Origin: DASYYE01 sp035946955
GTDB taxonomy: Bacteria; Actinomycetota; Actinomycetes; Streptosporangiales; Streptosporangiaceae
Assembly: GCA_035946955.1 (NCBI GenBank)
Contig: DASYYE010000546.1
Coordinates: 1-10,308, forward strand
Length of the DNA stretch: 10,308 nucleotides
Direction: 5' to 3'
Shown: positions 1 to 7,328 of the stretch, piece by piece
Layout of the letters: each line of letters begins with the position of its first letter
Numbering within the stretch: the first letter of the stretch is position 1
Notes under the pieces: model-generated
Databases searched by the model: none
What the model was told of the DNA's origin: nothing
Seen by the model: only the letters and a program-made list of their open reading frames with translations
Program-made: the position numbers and the translations under genes

Positions 1-554
1 TAGTCCCCACCGTAGGCCTGCGCGAACCCCGCATAGTCCAGGCCAACCCGCACCTCCCCACCTTGGCCGCCGACACTGGCCTGCGCGGTGAATACCACCC
101 CACGCACCCCAGCAGCTACCGCTACCGAGTGCGGCAGCACACGCACCCGCACCGCCGCCACTCCAGACGCGAGGGGCTGCGCCCACACCGGCGTGGCACC
201 CGCCCGGGCCTGCGCGCCCAGCGACCACGGCGCCTTCACCACAGCCCAGCGTGCTCCCGGGGCCAGCGGGGCCGGTGAGCTGGCCAGTACCGCCGTGCCG
301 GTCGCCGGGGCTGGCCAGTGGGTGGCGGTGGGCTGCCATGTCGGCACCCGGGGGTAACGGACAGCCCGGTGCTGGTGCGCCGTCTTGACATCGGCCTGGT
401 GGAACAGCGGCCGCGGCGGTGTGCCACGGTGCCCGCCGTGGGAGGCGGCCTGCGCTAATCCCGTGGTCGCAGTGGCTGCCAGCAAACCAGCGGCGGTCAC
501 CACCACACCCATGCGCCGTACCGCCCCCTGCCATGCACGCACGCGGCCAGACAT
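1..554 (-). CDS. Secreted RHS / polymorphic-toxin-like protein, N-terminal part (runs off left edge)
   Basis: The minus frame from the ATG at 554 stays open for 184 complete codons to the window edge. It starts with a signal peptide: basic residues R4, R6, R13 and R14, a hydrophobic stretch at about residues 15-35, and a likely cleavage after AQA (34-36). A Pro/Ala/His-rich linker follows to about residue 120. Residues 122-184 (TPVWAQP, VRVRVLPHSVAVAAGVRGVV, VGLDYAGFAQAYGGD) resemble the region that precedes the RHS/YD repeats in large secreted RHS proteins of actinobacteria. Those proteins often end in a variable toxin domain. The repeats and any toxin lie outside the window, so the toxin role is inference. 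The sequence GGGGTGAG sits just upstream as a Shine-Dalgarno. A GTG directly before the ATG could also start the gene; a stop codon lies just before that. It is divergent from the LamG protein gene, and such gene pairs are common. Confidence 0.68.
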   Translation of the reverse strand, partial: MSGRVRAWQGAVRRMGVVVTAAGLLAATATTGLAQAASHGGHRGTPPRPLFHQADVKTAHQHRAVRYPRVPTWQPTATHWPAPATGTAVLASSPAPLAPGARWAVVKAPWSLGAQARAGATPVWAQPLASGVAAVRVRVLPHSVAVAAGVRGVVFTAQASVGGQGGEVRVGLDYAGFAQAYGGD

Positions 555-566
555 CACTCACCCCAT

Positions 567-593
567 ATCGCCGGGTAGGTTTCCCCCGGCGAT
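567..593 (-). promoter_or_regulatory. Perfect 9-bp hairpin in the leader of the RHS-like gene
   Basis: The arms ATCGCCGGG and CCCGGCGAT are perfect reverse complements separated by a 9-nt loop. In the minus-strand transcript the hairpin ends 12 nt before the ATG at 554 and leaves the GGGGTGAG Shine-Dalgarno single-stranded. It is GC-rich and should be stable. It could protect the mRNA, tune translation, or be one state of an attenuator, because the upstream CCCGGC (600-605) can pair with the same GCCGGG. Function is inference; the arms are seen directly. Confidence 0.5.
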
Positions 594-600
594 GAGGAAG

Positions 601-612
601 CCGGGCACCCGG
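601..612. repeat. Short inverted repeat CCGGG-CA-CCCGG
   Basis: This 12-bp inverted repeat has perfect 5-bp arms around CA. It lies upstream of the 567-593 hairpin in the presumed leader of the minus-strand RHS-like gene. Its CCCGGC segment is complementary to the first arm of that hairpin, so alternative pairings are possible. It could equally be a protein-binding site or chance in GC-rich DNA. Confidence 0.3.
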
Positions 613-691
613 AACCATAACCCCGCCCAGCCGCCTCGTACACGCCAATATGGGTCACATTTTCGTATACTGGCATTTTTACGTGTTTTTA

Positions 692-721
692 TTGACTCTG
701 CCGGGCATACATGGTGATACT
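692..721 (+). promoter_or_regulatory. Sigma-70-type promoter for the LamG-domain protein gene
   Basis: TTGACT (692-697) is followed after 18 nt by GATACT (716-721), close to the TTGACA/TATAAT consensus. It lies at the edge of the only AT-rich island between the two divergent genes. The expected transcription start is near 727-730, downstream of the ATG at 711. This argues that translation really begins at the ATG at 783, leaving a leader of about 55 nt. A second -10-like hexamer, TATACT (666-671), has no good -35 partner. Confidence 0.5.
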
Positions 722-782
722 CATCCGCGCCGGGCCCGCCGATACGGGGGCACCACGACTTGCTCGGAAGCGGGGATCTGTC

Positions 783-3700
783 ATGCTGCCTGCCGCCCGT
801 CACCACCCGCGCGCCCGCCGGGCACTGACTGCGCTGATCTCCCCGCTGCTGGCCGTCGGGGCACTCGCCGCAGCCACGGCACCCACCGCCCACACACCAC
901 CGGGTGCCTCCCACCGCGCCAAGGTACGCACCGGGCATGCCAGCACCCCGCTGACACCAGTGGAGCAGGCGCAGGCACGTGCCCGCGCCACCCACCGGCC
1001 GGTCGTGGTCGCCGCGCTGACCACCCCTGACTCGACCACCACCGCCGAACCGGACGGGCGGCTCACCCTCACCCAGACAAGCCAGCCCACCCGGGTACTG
1101 CACCACGGAAAATGGGTGCCGCTGAACGCCATCCTCCACCGCGTCCCCGGCCACAAGGTCTCCCCCGTGGCGACTGCAGCGCCGCTGCTGCTCTCCGACG
1201 GGGGCAGCAGCCTGCTGGCCCAGATGGACGAAGCCGGATACACGCTGTCCCTGTCATGGCCGACACCTCTGCCCACGCCGACCCTCTCAGGCGACGCAGC
1301 CACCTACGCGGAGGTGCTGCCCGGCGTAGACCTCGTCGTCACCGACAACGACCAGGGCGGCATCACCCCCACCCTGGTCATCCACAACGCCACAGCCGCA
1401 GCCAACCCCGCACTCGCCAGCATCCAGTACGGCGTATCCGCGCCCGGCCTGACGCTGGGCCAGACCCGCGGCGGGGACATCTACGCCTCGGCCAGCCATA
1501 ACGGCGACCCCGTGTTCACCAGCTCCCCAGCGATGATTTGGGACTCCACCTCCCTGCCCGCCGGGGCCGCCACCGTCACCGAACCCGACGGCAGCATCGT
1601 CGCCGCCGGCAGCGGCGCCCCCGCCACCTCTACGGCCACCGAACCCGGCGCCGCCGCCACCGCCGCCACCGTGCCGACCACCGTGTCCGGGGACACCATC
1701 ACCCTGACCCCCCCGGCGTCGGTGCTGTCCAGCCCGTCGCTGACCTACCCCCTCTACATCGACCCGTCATTCACGCCCTTCGGCGTCAACTCCGCCGAGA
1801 CCCACTGGACCCAGGTCGACTCCGGCTTCCCCGGTACCTCCTACTGGGACGAGTCCAGCCACCTCCAGGTCGGCTACTGCTACGGCGGGCCAAACAACAC
1901 CGTCTGCGACAACAACAACGACCCCAACCAGTTCATGGGACATGCCCGGTCGTTCTTCCGGATGGTCATCCCCCAGCAGATCTACGGCGCCACTATCTAC
2001 TCCGCCGACATTTATATGACCGACAAATGGGCGCCCTCCTGTACCAAGACACCAGCCGACCTGTACACGACGGGGCCGATCCGGCCCCCCGGGGTGGTAG
2101 GCACCACCACCTACGCCAACCAGCCCAAGTGGGGGTCACTGGTGCAAGAGCAGTCCTTCGCTTTCGGCGCCGGCTCCTCCTGCGGCTGGACAGTCCCCGA
2201 CGTCAAATGGGACGTCAAAGACGTCATCGCCGACAACGCCGCCGTCGGGAACCACTACCAGACCTTCGGCTTGCGCGCCCCCGACGAGTCCGGGTCCGCC
2301 CAAAGCCAGGCAGAGTGGAAGCAGTTCAGCTCCGGCCCCAACTACGTCACCATGTCCGTCAGTTATGACCAGCCGCCCTCCAAGCCCGACCGCACGATGA
2401 GCCCGGCCGGGACCGGCGACGGAGGCTGCTACTACAACAACGACACCAACACCCCCGTCATCGGCAACGACGACGTCACCCTGTATGCGACCGCCAGCGA
2501 CCCCGACAGCGACACCGGCCTGACCACCGACTTCTACCTCACCGACCCCAACCCCGCCCCCGGCCAGCCCGCCACCACCGACTACACCGTCCACGGCGCC
2601 GACCAGGTCACCATCCCATCCGACACCATCGCAGGCTTGCACCCCGGCACCGAGCACACCTACTACTGGTACGCGATCGTCACCGACAGCGCTGGACTGA
2701 CGAGCCCTAACCCAGCCGCTGACTGCTACTTCACCTACAACCCCAACGGCCCCAGCGCACCCCAAGTCACCTTCTCCGGCAGCACCAGCGCCAACCTCGG
2801 CGCCACCATCCAAGCCAGCTTCGCAACCCCCAACTGCAACCCGAGCGGCGCGACCAGCCCCTGCCCGGTCAGCTACACCTACCAGCTGGGAGTCTCCGCC
2901 CCCATCACCGTTTCCCAGGCCAACCCCTGCGGTACCCAGCCACCAGGTGACTCCTGTAACGCCACGTGGAGCGGCTCGACCTGGTCCGGCCCCATCACCA
3001 TGACCCAGCTCAACAACGTCCAGCTCACCGTCGTCGGCACCGCACCTGGTGGCAACAACAGCGAAGCTGCCGTCCCCATCGTCGACGGCCTCAAACCCAC
3101 CAGCGACCCCTACTCCGATGGGTACTTCTCCGGTGGCAAGCACCCCGACCTGCTGCTGCCCGGTACCAACACCACCACCCCCAGCCTGTGGCTCTACCCC
3201 GGCACGGGTGACGGCACTCTGGGCACACCCACCGACATCGGCAGCCTCGGCAACGTCACCCACCCCACCAACCAGCCCGACGGCCCCGCGGACTGGGCAG
3301 ACACTCAGATCCTGCACGGAGACTTCACCGGCCACCTAGTGCAAGACGTCATGGCCTACTATCCAAACGGCACCACCACCGGCGTCACCTCCGGCACCGC
3401 CCAGATCATCGGCGGCTACGGCGACACTGGCGTCCTCCAGCCCGATAACGACTTCTGGTCGGTGCCCCAGAACGCCTTCGGACAGAACTCCACCGGCACC
3501 TCTCCCACGAGCGACTTCACCGACCCGTACCTCTCCGACACCGACAGCACCACCCCACCCGACGTCGCGACCGAACTCGTGGCCGCCGGGAACTTCAGCC
3601 ACCAGAACACCGGCGATGCCGATGTCATCGGAATCATCGGCGACCAGCAAGCCGGCTACAAACTCGACCTCTGGACCACCAACCCCGACCAGCCGGGCAC

Positions 3701-4814
3701 CTACAGCTACGACAGCACCCTCACCTCCACCGCCCCCGAAACGAACACGAGCTGGGCCAACTACACCCTGGCCACCGTCCAGCCAGGCTGCTACCCCGGA
3801 AACCCTGGCACCTGTGACCCGAGCACGCCCACCGTATTCGCCCTCAACACCACTAACGGCACGCTGCGGGAAGCCACCTACACCGCCCTCACTCAGACCA
3901 CCCCGGCCTGGACCCCCGTCAACAACGTCCCCTGGGGCGCCTCCCCACCTGCCCTGGTCGCCGCTGACATCAACGCCAGCGGCAACACCGAACTATGGAC
4001 CACCGCCACAAACACCGACGGCACCAGGACCGCCACCGCCTACACCGTCGACACCACTGTCACATCGCCCGCTCTCAGCAAGGAAGCCACCACCACACTG
4101 GCCCAGCCAGCCGACGACTGGCCCACCAACGACGGATACAACAACACATCGGCCACCACCGCCACCGAAACCATCAACACCAACCCCCGCTCCAACACTA
4201 ACCCCAACTACAACGCCAAGCTCACCGGCAACGCCGACTGGTTCAGCAACCCCGACACCCTCGGCGAATACATCACCCTCGATGGCCAGAACAGCTACCT
4301 CGCCCCGCCCCAAGGCACGCTCCCCGTCACCGACGCTGACCCCACCATCTCCGCCTGGTTCAAAACCACGGCCCCCGGCGGCGTCATCGCCTCCCTCCAA
4401 GACCTTCCCATCTCGGGCTACAATCCCCCAAACACCACCGCCGACAAATACGACCCCGTCCTCTACGTCGGCACCGACGGCCACCTCTACGCCGAGTGGT
4501 ACACCGGCCACGTCACACCCATCACCTCCCAAAACCCCGTCGACGACGGCCTATGGCACCACGCCATCCTCACCACCACTAGCGCCGGCGGCACCACCAC
4601 CCAGACCCTCACCATCGACGGCACCCCCCAGCCCACCACCATCACCGGCACCATCAAGCTCCAAGGCGACACAAGCGGCTACACCAACCTCACCTTCGGC
4701 ACCGGCTACAACGGCGGCGCCTGGCCCGCCGAACCCAGCCAGAACCAGCCCAGCACCCCCGAATACTTCCAAGGCCAACTCGCCAACATCAACTACGGCG
4801 CCAGCAATCCATAG
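783..4814 (+). CDS. Large secreted protein with DNRLRE-like, FG-GAP-like and C-terminal LamG-like domains
   Basis: The product is 1343 aa. The frame is open from 711, but the ATG at 783 is preferred: AGCGGGGA lies just before it, a classical signal peptide follows (basic MLPAARHHPRARR, then a hydrophobic Leu/Ala stretch to about residue 33), and the best promoter overlaps the upstream start. Residues of about 65-190 (GKWVPLNAIL, TYAEVLPGVDLVVT) form the conserved N-terminal region of actinobacterial RHS/LamG surface proteins. YPLYIDPSF opens a DNRLRE-like beta domain at about 320-520. Two Cys-containing beta segments follow to about 770. PDLLLPG and LWLYPGTGDGTLG mark an FG-GAP/VCBS-like region at about 785-1080. 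A LamG-like jellyroll fills about 1160-1343 (TISAWFKT, GLWHHAIL, LTIDG, FQGQLANINYG). Multiple Cys pairs fit an extracytoplasmic protein. The likely role is surface carbohydrate or protein binding, possibly alongside the divergent RHS protein. No catalytic motif was seen, so the exact function is unknown. Confidence 0.85.
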   Translation: MLPAARHHPRARRALTALISPLLAVGALAAATAPTAHTPPGASHRAKVRTGHASTPLTPVEQAQARARATHRPVVVAALTTPDSTTTAEPDGRLTLTQTSQPTRVLHHGKWVPLNAILHRVPGHKVSPVATAAPLLLSDGGSSLLAQMDEAGYTLSLSWPTPLPTPTLSGDAATYAEVLPGVDLVVTDNDQGGITPTLVIHNATAAANPALASIQYGVSAPGLTLGQTRGGDIYASASHNGDPVFTSSPAMIWDSTSLPAGAATVTEPDGSIVAAGSGAPATSTATEPGAAATAATVPTTVSGDTITLTPPASVLSSPSLTYPLYIDPSFTPFGVNSAETHWTQVDSGFPGTSYWDESSHLQVGYCYGGPNNTVCDNNNDPNQFMGHARSFFRMVIPQQIYGATIYSADIYMTDKWAPSCTKTPADLYTTGPIRPPGVVGTTTYANQPKWGSLVQEQSFAFGAGSSCGWTVPDVKWDVKDVIADNAAVGNHYQTFGLRAPDESGSAQSQAEWKQFSSGPNYVTMSVSYDQPPSKPDRTMSPAGTGDGGCYYNNDTNTPVIGNDDVTLYATASDPDSDTGLTTDFYLTDPNPAPGQPATTDYTVHGADQVTIPSDTIAGLHPGTEHTYYWYAIVTDSAGLTSPNPAADCYFTYNPNGPSAPQVTFSGSTSANLGATIQASFATPNCNPSGATSPCPVSYTYQLGVSAPITVSQANPCGTQPPGDSCNATWSGSTWSGPITMTQLNNVQLTVVGTAPGGNNSEAAVPIVDGLKPTSDPYSDGYFSGGKHPDLLLPGTNTTTPSLWLYPGTGDGTLGTPTDIGSLGNVTHPTNQPDGPADWADTQILHGDFTGHLVQDVMAYYPNGTTTGVTSGTAQIIGGYGDTGVLQPDNDFWSVPQNAFGQNSTGTSPTSDFTDPYLSDTDSTTPPDVATELVAAGNFSHQNTGDADVIGIIGDQQAGYKLDLWTTNPDQPGTYSYDSTLTSTAPETNTSWANYTLATVQPGCYPGNPGTCDPSTPTVFALNTTNGTLREATYTALTQTTPAWTPVNNVPWGASPPALVAADINASGNTELWTTATNTDGTRTATAYTVDTTVTSPALSKEATTTLAQPADDWPTNDGYNNTSATTATETINTNPRSNTNPNYNAKLTGNADWFSNPDTLGEYITLDGQNSYLAPPQGTLPVTDADPTISAWFKTTAPGGVIASLQDLPISGYNPPNTTADKYDPVLYVGTDGHLYAEWYTGHVTPITSQNPVDDGLWHHAILTTTSAGGTTTQTLTIDGTPQPTTITGTIKLQGDTSGYTNLTFGTGYNGGAWPAEPSQNQPSTPEYFQGQLANINYGASNP

Positions 4815-4846
4815 ACGCCACGGGGGCACAGCGGAAGGAAGCGGCC

Positions 4847-4872
4847 CCAGTCGCCGATGCGGTGGCGGCTGG
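4847..4872 (+). terminator. Probable terminator hairpin of the LamG-domain protein gene
   Basis: CCAGTCGCC (4847-4855) pairs with GGCGGCTGG (4864-4872) over nine positions, one of them a T-G wobble, around an 8-nt loop. It starts about 33 nt after the stop codon. No T-tract follows, as is common for actinobacterial terminators, so this rests on position and stem strength only. Confidence 0.42.
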
Positions 4873-5135
4873 AACCTGGGGTGAGCTCCCGCTCTAATTA
4901 GGTGAGACCGGCGACGCTGGCGAGCGCAACGGTTGACCTGGGCCATCCGACGGCGCGGGTGGTGATCATTCCCGGCCCTGGCCCTTGGTGACGCTCTGAT
5001 CACCCGGCGCGGAATGACGGCGGCCCGTGTCAGCCAGTGACTGTTCGCAGCCCGGTAAGGAACCCTGACCCACTCGCCCTTGTAAGATGGCGGATGCCGA
5101 GGTGGCTGGGCGCGCCATCCTCAGACAGGACAGAT
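4873..5135. other. Non-coding stretch between converging genes
   Basis: The LamG-domain gene (plus) and the primase gene (minus) converge here. No credible gene was seen in either direction. The stretch holds an 8-bp palindrome CTAATTAG (4894-4901), a spaced inverted repeat GGTGATCA/TGATCACC (4961-4968 and 4997-5004, 28-nt spacer) and a weak hairpin at 5086-5119. It could be the scar of an insertion event or an element boundary, but no recognisable transposase fragment, tRNA end or attachment core could be shown. Confidence 0.5.
5086..5119 (-). terminator. Weak terminator candidate downstream of the primase gene
   Basis: GATGGCG (5086-5092) and CGCCATC (5113-5119) form a perfect 7-bp inverted repeat with a 20-nt loop. 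It lies beyond the 3' end of the minus-strand primase gene, 16 nt past the stop at 5136 and 45 nt past the alternative stop at 5165. There is no U-tract and the loop is long, so the call rests mainly on position. Confidence 0.28.
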
Positions 5136-7328
5136 TCAGACCGGCCCTCGCGTGTGCGCTTTTTTCACCGATTCAAAACGAGTAGCTGCCCGACGGGGTT
5201 CGGGAGGAGATCGCGCTCCCCGTAGTGAACCCGGCACTGAAGGGCCCGGGAAGCTTGCCCGAGCCAGTCGTGGTACGCCGAGTCGCTCCGGCTGAGCAAC
5301 CAGGCTGCGCGCTCTCGCCCGGAGAGCACGAGCAGCGTCATGTTCTTCGGGACCAAGGCTCCGGAGGACTGCGTTGGTTACTTCAGCGGTGACCTCATAA
5401 GAGGCGCAGCCAGTCCGGTCGGCGACACGGACGATCTGGCAGGCCGCGTTCGGCGGGAGGACACGCGCGATCACAGATAGCTCGGCGTGGGAAACGTGAT
5501 GAAGATTCTCGTCGAGAATCTCCAGTCGCCGACCGCCTGTCAGCTGCCTGACTTCGTCTGCGGTGCCGGGAGGGAGCGTGCGCGCGATGAGCTCGGCTGC
5601 GCTTCGCATCGCGACAAGGCGACCATCCGCATGGTCGATGCGGCTTTCCCAGCGATCCAAGTGGACGTCGATGACAGCCTGAGCGAGCGGCTCGCTGCGG
5701 TCCAAGACAGTGCGGAGCGCGGTAGGGCCACTGGTTCGGAGGATGTCTGCCGGGTCGCGTCCGGTAGGCAAGATCGCGGCCATGGTCTTGCCGGTGTACG
5801 GGATCAAGAGTTCGTAGGCCCTGACAATGCCATCGTGGCCGGCACGGTCACCATCTAGCGCCATGAGCACACCTGCTTGAGCGAGGTCCGTGACGCTGGC
5901 CAGCGCGTCAAGCTGCCGACTGGTGAGGGCAGTGCCGCACGGTGCTAGTCCGGCGTAGCGATGGCGATCGGCGGTGGTGACTGCGATGGCGTCGAACGGG
6001 CCCTCCACGATGACGGGGATAGCCCCTTGGGCGAACTGGTCGCGGGCCTCGGCGAGGCCGAACAAGAGGTTGCCCTTGTGGTAGGTGCTGGTCTCGGGGC
6101 TATTGAGGTACTTTGGCACCGCCGACCCAGCGTCGGGGCAGGCGCGGCCGATGAAGCCGACGATCATGCCGCGCTCGTCGCGGACGCCGAGCATGATCCG
6201 GTCACGAAAGTGGTCGATAAGAGTGCCCCGTGAGGAGAAGCGGGCGAGCCCTGCTGCCTGGATGAGCGCGTCGTCGTAACCGAGACGTCGCAGGTGGCCG
6301 GTCAGCGCGGTCCACGCTCCGGGGGCGTAGCCGACCCTCCACTGCTTGATGACATGGCGTTCGAGACCACGGTCAGCGAGATAGGCCGGTGCCCAACTGT
6401 CGCTGAGATGGCCGAGGTAGAAGGTCTCAGCGTCCGTAAGGACGCGAAGCACCATTATTGGGTCTGCACGACGGCTGGTTTCGATACCCGCAGGCACCAC
6501 AGCCGCACCCGGGCGGCTCCGCGAGACCAGCTCCCGTGGCGCAGCAGCCCGCTCCCCCGTTGCAGCAGCATCCTGAGTGGGCTGGGGTGCTGGGACCGGG
6601 ACGATTCCCGCACGTTGTGGCGGCGCACAGAAGAGGGCGACGTCAAGATGGGCGGTGATCGTCGTAGCCGCACGTGTAATGCGGTCCATTGCGGCCTGGA
6701 TGGCGAGTTCTGGCTGGGCGCGAGGGTCGGTGCCTGCCCAGCTCGCGGTGTAGGGCCAGGACAAGAAGAAGGTGTCCATGCGGAGGCGGGCGGCCACGAT
6801 GAACGCGATGGAGTCCGCCTCGACCTTCCGGATGCCGCTGCATCCGGCACTGGTGGCACCCGGCACTTGAACCAGGTCGGCATGCGCCAAGACGTGGCCC
6901 AACTCGTGGAGCAGCGCCCGCACTGCCAACTGCGGGTCAAGGCCAGGCTGCACGACAATGCGACGGGAGTGCCATGTCGTCTGACTCTGCGCGGTGCCAC
7001 AGTCAGCTCGCCCGACTGCGAAACCCTCGCGCCTCGCCAGCCAGGTAAGCGCGTCCCACACTCCAGGTGGCAGCCCACTCTCCCCGAGGTGAGCTGCGGG
7101 GTCAGTCATGTCGGCTTTCGCCGAGGGCTGTTGCGTGGCGACTGGCGGCACCCCGGTCGGATCCGGCGTGAGCATCCGGGCGGTCTGCCGCAGCCACGCC
7201 TGCCACTCCTCACTTGTGGCCGGGACCGGAGTAGGTGCAGCAGAGCGGTCGCGAGGTCCGGCGGCCTGTCGCCCCGGCCCGGCCGCGCTGGTGTTTCGGT
7301 GTTGTGACTGGCCAGGTGGTGGCGTCAT
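5136..7328 (-). CDS. DnaG-like Toprim primase fused to an N-terminal HELGH metalloprotease-like domain (3' end frameshifted)
   Basis: The 730-aa frame begins with about 85 Pro/Ala-rich residues. Residues 88-230 form a zinc-metalloprotease-like domain with LLHELGHVLAH (HELGH at 141-145) and a candidate third ligand E170 in KVEADSIAF, like ArdC or ImmA/IrrE proteins. Residues 310-425 match the DnaG catalytic N-terminal region (YLADRGL, FRDRIML, PKYLNSPET, YHKGNLLFGL). Residues 437-515 are a Toprim domain with VEGPFDA (E442) and LDGDRAG (D492, D494). The CHC2 zinc finger of normal DnaG is absent. The expected role is RNA primer synthesis for plasmid or conjugative-element DNA; the protease part may act against restriction or a repressor (inference). 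The ATG overlaps the upstream stop by 4 bp (ATGA), so translation is probably coupled. From about codon 658 the frame loses protein-like character while the +1 frame, ending at 5165, gains it. The native product was therefore probably about 720 aa. Confidence 0.82.
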   Translation of the reverse strand: MTPPPGQSQHRNTSAAGPGRQAAGPRDRSAAPTPVPATSEEWQAWLRQTARMLTPDPTGVPPVATQQPSAKADMTDPAAHLGESGLPPGVWDALTWLARREGFAVGRADCGTAQSQTTWHSRRIVVQPGLDPQLAVRALLHELGHVLAHADLVQVPGATSAGCSGIRKVEADSIAFIVAARLRMDTFFLSWPYTASWAGTDPRAQPELAIQAAMDRITRAATTITAHLDVALFCAPPQRAGIVPVPAPQPTQDAAATGERAAAPRELVSRSRPGAAVVPAGIETSRRADPIMVLRVLTDAETFYLGHLSDSWAPAYLADRGLERHVIKQWRVGYAPGAWTALTGHLRRLGYDDALIQAAGLARFSSRGTLIDHFRDRIMLGVRDERGMIVGFIGRACPDAGSAVPKYLNSPETSTYHKGNLLFGLAEARDQFAQGAIPVIVEGPFDAIAVTTADRHRYAGLAPCGTALTSRQLDALASVTDLAQAGVLMALDGDRAGHDGIVRAYELLIPYTGKTMAAILPTGRDPADILRTSGPTALRTVLDRSEPLAQAVIDVHLDRWESRIDHADGRLVAMRSAAELIARTLPPGTADEVRQLTGGRRLEILDENLHHVSHAELSVIARVLPPNAACQIVRVADRTGCASYEVTAEVTNAVLRSLGPEEHDAARALRARARSLVAQPERLGVPRLARASFPGPSVPGSLRGARSPPEPRRAATRFESVKKAHTRGPV
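5165..5356 (-). other. Probable native C-terminus of the primase, in the +1 frame after a frameshift
   Basis: This 63-codon stretch overlaps the last part of the primase gene in another frame. It encodes a balanced, protein-like sequence (LVPKNMTLLVLSGRERAAWL, AYHDWLGQASRALQCRVHYG, DLLPNPVGQLLVLNR), and its third codon positions are overwhelmingly G or C. The in-frame continuation of the primase is instead Arg/Ala/Pro-rich with mixed third positions. The segment has only a TTG at its start, no evident Shine-Dalgarno, and an in-frame TAA 24 nt upstream, so it is unlikely to be a separate gene. It reads naturally as the continuation of ...TNAVLRS (primase residue 657). A one-base insertion, a two-base loss, a sequencing error or recoding would explain it. 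Confidence 0.6.

Noticed and set aside
540..600. c-di-AMP (ydaO-type) riboswitch, suggested by CCGGGGGAAACC and GGGGTGA in the minus-strand leader
   Set aside because: Only these fragments match; the start codon follows immediately, leaving no room for the remaining conserved helices.
711..782. Upstream ATG giving a 1367-aa version of the LamG-domain protein
   Set aside because: It would put 24 residues before a normal signal peptide, has no Shine-Dalgarno, and lies upstream of the transcription start predicted from the 692-721 promoter.
2136..3335. A 399-codon open frame on the minus strand inside the LamG-domain gene
   Set aside because: It is Gly/Val-rich and matches no family; it is the antisense shadow of a high-GC gene with C-ending codons.
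3616..4884. A 422-codon Pro/Thr/Ser-rich plus frame overlapping the end of the LamG-domain gene
   Set aside because: It is low-complexity shadow translation; the LamG frame shows clear domain motifs across the same stretch.
4881..5010. Possible insertion-sequence end around the GGTGATCA repeats
   Set aside because: No transposase fragment, target duplication or recognisable terminal sequence could be identified by eye, so it is kept only as a low-interest finding.
5160..5165. T6 run as a plus-strand terminator
   Set aside because: There is no strong stem directly before it and no plus-strand gene ends nearby; on the minus strand it is simply the A-run just after the TGA of the probable native primase end.
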